This document shows, piece by piece, positions 57,259 to 64,000 of a stretch of 64,000 nucleotides of DNA (the stretch's first letter is position 1; the number at the start of each line of letters is the position of its first letter). The stretch comes from Lactarius indigo (lineage: Eukaryota; Basidiomycota; Agaricomycetes; Russulales; Russulaceae). The notes under the pieces are model-generated. The model worked only from the letters and a program-made list of their open reading frames with translations. It ran no database searches and was not told where the DNA came from. Made by a program: the position numbers and the translations under genes. The stretch spans positions 1-64,000 of the forward strand of contig JAFKAC010000189.1 in the NCBI GenBank assembly GCA_025766275.1, given 5' to 3'.

Positions 57259-59904
57259 ATGCTTCAGCGCCAACTCAATGTCATTCTTTCGCGATTTCGG
57301 TAAGCGACCCCACTAATTATGTACGGACCTCCATTCACCATGACAGATCTTCTCACACTCCCGAGAGCCCACTGGTGTCCTCCGCAAGCCCAGAGTTCAC
57401 AGTGAGCGCATATCTATTGGTCGCGGACGGGGGAGTACTGAGGAATTTTCCAGCTTCGTGCCGTCGTACTTGGCTTGTTCATTGGTTGCCTGCTTTGCTT
57501 CACAAACCTATACTTCGGGTTACAGACGGGATGGATCAGCATGTACGGAGCAACTCTTCATCCTCACATCTGGTCGTTTTACGCATTTTCACAGGATGTC
57601 TCTCCAGTCAGCCATTATTGGCTTCTTGATATGCAAACTCCTAGCTGTCTCCATCACCCCCCAAGAAAATGTGGTGATTCAAACGACAGCAGTTGCGACG
57701 GGGACTGTACGTGTATTCAAACGTGTAAGCAACGTCGAATTGCCTGAGTTCGTTCTTTCTAGATGCCGCTTGCCGCAGGTTTTGTTGGCATTATCCCCGC
57801 ACTGAGCTTGCTTGATGAACAGAAAGACGGATCTCCTCCCATCACCCTGACGTGGACCTCCGCAGTAAGCTGGTCCTGTGCCGTCGCTTACTTTGGGCAA
57901 GTATTTCCGTCCTACCCTCGACAGTAAATTGATGGCCTCTCAGCGTCTTCATGTCACCTCCTATAAGGAAGAAAGTGGTACGTTGGCGACCAAATATTGC
58001 GAAATAGCGAACTTGCTCAAAGAAGGCAGATTGTCGATGAGCAACTCGCGTTCCCTTCGGGAACTGCAACCGCCCAAGTAATTTCGGTGCTACACAAAAT
58101 ACCCTCAGCCAACTCCGGACTACGATCACGACGCGGATACAGCCCTCTCAACCTCCAAGATGAAGAACCACCTTCCTTACCGGACTCCTTGGATGATGAT
58201 CAGGACCCTGAAATAGAAGAAAGCGAAGTTGTGCAACATGAAGGCTGGGCCGCCTTAACATGGAGCTTTCTAACTTCTGGTGCACTCACTGTATTTTGTC
58301 CCAGTGCACTCTTTTGCCAACGCTGAGCTTGGAATTTGTCTAGTTGGCTGCCTACTTCTTCCCTGTGATATTCGCTATTCCTTTATTCGGAGAATATCTG
58401 GCTCAACAGTGGCTCTGGACCTTCACCCCGAGCTTGTCATACGTGGGACAAGGTATGTTCAATCCTGGAGCTCTGTCGAGTTCCTTGAGGCTTATTTACG
58501 CAGGCATTATCATGGGATTTCCGACAACATTGAGCATGAACCTTGTGAATATGACCTTTCGAGGAAAGCTGTGATTGATCGACTGATGTTTCCAATAGGG
58601 TATGCTAGTGGGATGGGGAATTCTATCGCCACTCTCCAAGCACTATAATTGGGCTCCAGGACCCGTCAGTGACATGACTATTGGTGCCCGGGGCTGGATT
58701 CTTTGGACTTCTCTGGCGATAATGTCTTCTGACAGTTTGGTTGCTCTGATACCCATTGCTTGGGAATATGCCAGCAAGCTCATTGAAAAGCACGACGTCG
58801 ATGAACACAGATCGGATCATGACCTCGATGACGAAACGGATGATAGGCTTGTACCGACACGATGGGTGCTTTGGGGCATTGCCTGCAGCACGGTTACCGG
58901 CATTCTCGTTGTTTGGCTGGTCTTCGGAGGGGAAGGTATCAAACCTTGGGCGACAGCGATTTCATTTATTTTGGGATCGCTACTGAGCATCCTAGGGTAA
59001 GTCGCATATCACATTCTCTTTGAGTAGGCTCTCATTTCCTCGAAGGGTCCGTGCTCTTGGAGAAACGGACCTCAATCCTGTCAGCGGTCTGGGGAAAATC
59101 AGCCAATTGATATTTGCGGTCCTTCAGCCTAGAAACGTCGTAGCCAATATCATTGCTGGTGGCGTGGCCGAAGCTGGTGCACAGCAGTGAGTGTGCGACC
59201 CGCTCTCACGAATACAAGCACGGAAAGTGGCTGAGAAACGCTTCCACCACAGGGCAGGGGACCTTATGCAAGATTTGAAGACTGGTCACCTCGTGCGGGC
59301 TTCTCCAAGAGCGCAGTTCTACGGACAACTCATTGGATCAACTCTTTCTATCCCAGTCACAGTGACTGCCTTCACACTCTACAGCAGGGCGTACCAAATC
59401 CCTGGTCCCACCTTCCCCGCTCCTACCGCCTACGTCTGGCTCAGTCTCGCGCGATTACTCCGTGAGTTTCTGGCAGTGTTGCCTGTGTCCACTCCATTGA
59501 CTACGTAAACAGGTGACGGCAGCCTTCCCGACAAATGTGCTGTTTTCATGGTTTCCTTTGCCATCGTCTTCGCCTTGATTTCTGCATTTAAGACGCACGC
59601 CTCCAGACGTGGATTTTGGTACGCCAAGTGGATACCCTCCGGAGTGGCCTTTGCTATCGGATTTCTCAACACACCGTCCTTCTCGCTCGCACGTCTAGTT
59701 GGAGGTGTCATTGAACACATTTACCACACCAGAATCGCCTCGAAAGGCAAGTCTGGCGACATACGGCTCATCATCGTCGCCAGTGGCTTTGTATTGGGCG
59801 AAGGTGTGATGAGCATTATGTTGTTGGTACTACGAACATTTGGCGTCGGCGTAGTGAGTTGTTGGGGGTGCAGCTCCGGGATGTGCGGAGGGTGTCCAGC
59901 CTGA
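57259..59904 (+). CDS. OPT-family oligopeptide/metal-chelate transporter
   Basis: Multi-pass plasma or vacuolar membrane transporter of the OPT superfamily (YSL-like branch), moving small peptides or metal chelates. Thirteen exons in phase, 671 aa: 57259..57299, 57347..57401, 57454..57542, 57595..57706, 57763..57896, 57944..57977, 58030..58290, 58344..58452, 58504..58544, 58599..58996, 59046..59186, 59253..59461, 59513..59904. Motifs: NLYFGLQTGWISMMSLQSA, PQENVVIQTTAVATGTMPLAAGF, SPPIRKKVIVDEQLAFPSGTATAQ, SYVGQGIIMGFPTTLSMN, GWGILSPLSK. An acidic loop sits near residue 380. The intron 57897..57943 has a GCAAGT donor. It is 127 bp from the divergent MetRS start. Confidence 0.93.
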
Positions 59905-60173
59905 GTACTAGTACTAGTTAACGCGACGTGTGAATATTGTCACTTGCATTGCTACACATACAACTCGAATACAGTATGACCATTCGATGAGATTGTCTTC
60001 TGTCCACGTCACCCTCTCCCTGTCAACGTGGCTAAACACAGCATAGGACTGGCAAGTCATCAAACAAGGGTCACAACAGTTTTGTTATATTAGGTTTGTC
60101 GCTTACCCATTGTTACTCCCCAAAGGCTTGAACATTTTGGTGTAGCAGGCCTGTAAACTGTTAAAACTTTCCC

Positions 60174-61221
60174 ATGTCCCGCATCAAACTCGCAGATATA
60201 TCTGCCTTGACGCTCTACCAGGGCGAACTTACATCGTCTAGACGTGGACAACCTATTCCCCAGCTCGTGTGCAAGGGCAAGCCATGCAAACTATTCACTC
60301 CTGATGTGGTCCGGTGTGTCAACCTTGGAGGGGAAGGTACGGATGTCGACTGGAAGGTATGTTCTTTACCATGTACATCATTCTCCGTCCCGTCTTCATG
60401 GCGCTATGTAAAGTGTGAAACGGATCTTCCTGAGTCTCTCCGATTGGGACGTGTCCAGGTGTCGTGCGAGGGGTGGTCAGGTCCGGGGGACTCGTATGTC
60501 CTGAAGGGTACGTGAATACAATCGCGTGCATGGTTTCCTCGTCCACATTCAGATGTCCGGTTTTTAGGATCTTGCTCTTTAGAGTACCGCCTCCAAGAAG
60601 TGCCAAATGCTTATCGACCGGCCTCCCATTCACACTCATCAAAAGGATCGTTTACTAGTACGTCGTCTGATGTCGTTCTGGTTGAAAATGTTGACAACGC
60701 TAACCAATGCAACAGCGGAGGCACTCATGGGCTATTTGTTCAATGCGCTGTTTATCGGAATCCTAGCTTTCATACTCTACAAGCTCCTACGCCCGTGCTT
60801 CGAGGGGCGTCACAGGGTCTCGCCTCCACGAGCGCCCCGTCCTGGCCTTTCGTCCAATCACGGCTGGTTCCCCCGGGGTCACGACGATCCTCGCCGCCCG
60901 CCGCCGCCTCCCTATTCGAAATTTCCCCCAAGCACAGATAGCGCGACGGGGTCCCAGGTGCGGGGCGACCAAGATCGCTTCGGCTTCTGGAGCGGCGCGG
61001 CACTTGGCAGCCTGGGGACTTACCTAATAACCCGCCAAGGTTCAGCCGCAGAGCCGCAGCCAAGGAGGTATGATTGGGAAAACGAGCGTTACGCCAGGCC
61101 TGGTCCGGTCCCGGTGCCGCGGGCAAGTGGCTCGTCCTCGCGACAGCAGTCATGGGAAGGACCATCGAACCTCGGGTCCATGAGGAGAAGTACAGGATAC
61201 GGTAGCTCGACTGTTCGATAA
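60174..61221 (+). CDS. SARAF-like regulator of store-operated calcium entry (TMEM66 family)
   Basis: Family members are ER membrane proteins that damp store-operated Ca2+ entry; the fungal role is unknown. Exons 60174..60356, 60414..60507, 60568..60657, 60716..61221, in phase, 290 aa. The lumenal part has RIKLADISALTLYQGELTSSRR, PQLVCKG, VVRCVNLGGEGTDVDWKCE, and GSCSLEYRL with conserved Cys. One transmembrane segment follows (YLFNALFIGILAFILYKLL), then a Pro/Arg-rich cytosolic tail (HGWFPRGHDDPRRPPPPPYS). The signal peptide normally before RIKL is missing: the model starts MSRIKL and no spliceable leader was found just upstream. Confidence 0.85.
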
Positions 61222-62701
61222 TGAGCAGCCTGGAAGACTCGGCAAGTGTCGAACAGTTTTAACGTGGTTAACCGAACGTGTCAACCGGTTGGACCTCTCA
61301 TTGGCTCTCCAACCGGCTTGTTTTCTTGTATACATTGTACTTACAGGTTTTTAGCAACACGCCTATTCTGCTTGCGCAGTGCGCCGAAGCCCGACACCCA
61401 TATCTTGGTGGTTCTGTATCGCGATGTCATCCTCACCACCGCTCTCACTCCCACATACAGTAGTTCATGACAAAATCAAATTTAAGCTTTGTTTTCTTAG
61501 CTTCGCGCTGCAAGCCAGGAGCATCCCTCTGTGACCCTGATTTTTATTAGAAGGCCTCGAAACGTGTTCGTTTCTTGCAAGTCTGGGGTTCAGCATCTGA
61601 CATAAGGGACAAGTCAACGATGCATCTTATCTGGACAGCGGACGGCACTGACTCCGACCAGCCACCTAACTCCATCCAAAGTGCAGGAGTTAGCCAAGGC
61701 CCTACACACAGCCAAAGAGCCCCCAGTCTGGTGCCCATACTACATATCACATCCCCACGTTCCATTCAATCCTTCACGTAAGACGGCAAGCCAGCCTAGG
61801 GACCCATTGGGAGGCATGCTGCATTTCGGTTCTGAACCCCAAGATCGACCTTGATGAGATTTTCTTTTAAAAAAATCTCCCCGTGCCGATAACTAGCAAC
61901 GCGCAGATACCCCGTGACACCCCTGTTCTGCGTCTCCATGGGGGTGATAGTCCCCATCTCCGCCATCTTCCCCAGTCACCTCCATTCCAGCCGCAGCAGC
62001 GGCGCTTGTTTCACAAGTGGATGGCTGTGTCATCGAGCAAGCGACGTGCGCCACATGCGTGAACACACGTGCACACGGTGGGGCCACGCACACGCCGCCC
62101 AGCAATGATGGTCACGATGGGTAACTGCGCGTCCGGCGGACACCGAGCCCACCCTCTCCATGTGACAAAACCGCAGTAAACGCATCGTCGCAATTAATGC
62201 GCATAATGCCTCGAACTCCTCTTATCTCCTTTCTGCGTCGTGCCCGGGAGTGCCTGGTCACTTGTCGTGCGCCTGCAACGCCAAGCATATTAAAGAACGT
62301 AGCCAACTCCGCAAGGATTTAATGTGCGAAAGCTTTTCCATATGTTACTTGTTGTATCGACCGTTTCGTGCACGCACTTGTGACCCCTTCGGTACAAAGA
62401 GTCGGTCAACACTAAGATTAAGTGACATCTTGTTTGACACGGTGGGAAGAAAATGAGACTGAATAAGATGATTGAATGAATGCGGATGGTTGTATTGGCT
62501 CGGTAACTATACTGTACAGCAATATATCAGATACTAACTCGTGGGTACCTGTCCGTTCTAGGATATGAATCTGCTAATAGTGTTTGAATTGCATAGAGAA
62601 GGTGTGTGATGAGGAACCATAACGCTGAAGAAATAAATAAGTCCATAGATTTATTTTGGCCAGACGGCACTTTATGTTGCCAGACAGGACTCAGGGTGCG
62701 A
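61222..62701. other. Long intergenic region, no gene seen
   Basis: Between the SARAF-like stop and the MFS transporter stop. ORFs are short, in shifting frames and without signatures. It presumably holds 3' UTRs of the two convergent genes. Confidence 0.5.
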
Positions 62702-64000
62702 CTATACCACATCGTCACTCGAACCGGGACAAGAGCAGGATGGCGTGGTCTCACTCCCCCTGGTGCTAATATCGTCGCGGGAAGCCACATGCGAGCGTGT
62801 TTGTGTGCGCACGCGGTCTCCAATGTGCTTAACCACGCGTGAGCGCCCGCGTTCAAAGTCGGCCACTAGCACACGACGGCGTCCCACGGTAACAGTGGCG
62901 GGCGCTTTGCCCTTCCTGACGCGCCGATGCTCAGGTCGTACGAAGAACGTTGCAGTGAATGCCACAAGCACAAGCGCAGCTGCTAGTGCAAAGACTGCCT
63001 CCGGAAAACGGGCGACGGTACCCGAGTAAACGAAGCCAAATATCAACGGCTGCAACCCAACATACAGTGATCAGAGCACAGCATAAGGGTGGTAAGGTTG
63101 GGCTTACCGCGAGAATTGCTTGCCCAAGGGCAGCAAGCGTGCTCAAGCCGCTGAAGAGCGCGCCAATTTCTGAGTTGCCTTGCGACGAGCGTTGGAGAAT
63201 GCAGATGGCGAGGCTCTGGAGTGCTGGGGTTGTACCGCTAGCGAGGGCGGAAATAGAGGTGATCCCGGCGAACACGAGAGAAGACGAGGAGAGGTGTAGC
63301 GCAACGAGGGTGTGCGATATCATGTCAAGGAGAAGCGAGCCCCGCGCGACATAAAGATCAAAGGCAATGGAATGAGCGAGATGTGTAGGTGCAGTGTTTG
63401 ATGGAATTGTGGAAGTGGAAGGCGCCGGAGGTGATGGTTTGAAGCAGGAGATAATGACTTGTGGGGCCGAGTTAGTCGGACACAGGGTAGTTGGGATTGA
63501 AAATACGTACAGGGCATCAGTATAAGGGTGTGGAGCGCTCGCACGTTGGAGACAAAGCTGATGTAGTAACCCAACTAGTGCAAAGTTAATGGGGTTCTGA
63601 TTTGCAGCTGTCGGGGCGCTCATACCTGTTCTGCACCCCAGCCAAACACGTGTTCTGCATACAGATACTTGACTTGGAACACGCCCTATTGGTCGGGTAT
63701 TAGTTTCTAGGTTCAACGACACCCAAAAGCACGCACACTGGCGAGCAAGAGTGCAAACATGGCAATAGCAAGCCACGACATGCTCCAGTCTTTCTGCATA
63801 CGTCCGTTTACCACGCGCTTCCGTGGCGCGAAAATGGCGAATGGACCGAGTAGTCGCTTCTTGAGACTCGGCTTCTTCCGGGCGGATGAACTGGGGATGT
63901 CTCCCTTCTGCACTGCGCGCAGCTTAGCTTTGTCTAACGACTCGGGAATCACGAGGAGAGTCAGGATAGCATTTATTGCGCCGCACAGAACGGCGACCCA
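62702..64000 (-). CDS. Major facilitator superfamily transporter, C-terminal part, 5' end outside window
   Basis: Multi-pass H+-coupled-type transporter, similar in layout to the tetracycline-resistance-like fungal MFS group. Exons visible (minus) 63737..>64000, 63626..63685, 63511..63574, 63108..63457, 62702..63049; 361 residues, in phase. Hydrophobic helices: WVAVLCGAINAILTLLVIPE, MSWLAIAMFALLLASGVFQ, LVALHLSSSSLVFAGITSI, ALFSGLSTLAALGQAILAPL, AVFALAAALVLVAFTATFFV. A basic central loop (KKPSLKKRLLGPF) separates the two six-helix halves. PESLDK before it is the usual PE(S/T)L motif. The tail is basic and hydrophilic. Substrate unknown. Confidence 0.82.

Noticed and set aside
1..64000. CRISPR arrays, prokaryotic operons, riboswitches
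   Set aside because: Spliced eukaryotic genes throughout; no direct-repeat/spacer arrays or Shine-Dalgarno-led gene strings were seen.

Overview
The window is a gene-dense piece of a basidiomycete nuclear genome. Most genes carry many introns of about 48-70 nt. The protein families (Bqt4-like APSES protein, RIM20/PalA, SARAF, WLM/WSS1, basidiomycete HNH and F-box families) point to an agaricomycete. Residue patterns recall Rhizoctonia/Ceratobasidium, but that placement is inference from memory. I built gene models by reading exons for family signature and splice phase. Almost all keep an open frame through every junction, and exceptions are stated.

Left part (1-31.5 kb), mostly conserved housekeeping genes. 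They are: the 3' end of cullin-3; a GPI-anchored aspartic protease; an ER DnaJ co-chaperone ending in KDEL; a RasGAP (minus); a small proline-rich protein (minus); a PalA/Rim20 BRO1 protein; a DM9-domain protein; a WSS1-type DNA-protein crosslink protease (minus), divergent from 6-phosphofructokinase (plus); a Bqt4-like inner-nuclear-membrane protein; a paraoxonase-like beta-propeller (minus); the tRNA thiolation protein CTU2/NCS2 (minus); an HNH-family protein (minus); a class-V aminotransferase (minus); and a metallophosphoesterase (plus).

Middle part (31.6-49.7 kb), a rearranged accessory island built around metacaspase genes. Four metacaspase loci lie on the minus strand. Locus A (36.0-38.0 kb) has lost its catalytic Cys. 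Locus B (41.0-43.4 kb) is intact. Locus C (44.4-46.7 kb) has its active site but no visible start. Locus D (47.3-49.7 kb) is a divergent, canonical SCHSG type. A truncated D-type relic lies between B and C, and the B-spacer and C-spacer blocks are tandem duplicates. An upstream module of unknown function (38.0-40.5 kb) splices in frame into locus A. It is interrupted by a roughly 0.74 kb tRNA-derived SINE with 13-bp target-site duplications. The module/metacaspase junction is repeated in inverted orientation at 31.9-32.75 kb, directly in front of an F-box gene, so the F-box ORF is fused to out-of-frame metacaspase sequence. A decayed HNH-family gene lies at 34.5 kb.

Right part (51-64 kb) is conserved again: a small-HSP/alpha-crystallin-like protein, an unknown basic protein (minus), cytosolic methionyl-tRNA synthetase (minus) divergent from an OPT oligopeptide transporter (plus), a SARAF-like protein (plus), and an MFS transporter (minus) running off the end.

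Other notable points: six GC-AG introns, an 8-nt micro-exon in MetRS, a 15-nt exon splitting the zinc motif of WSS1, and a 45-bp tandem duplication spanning a 5' splice site in the protease.
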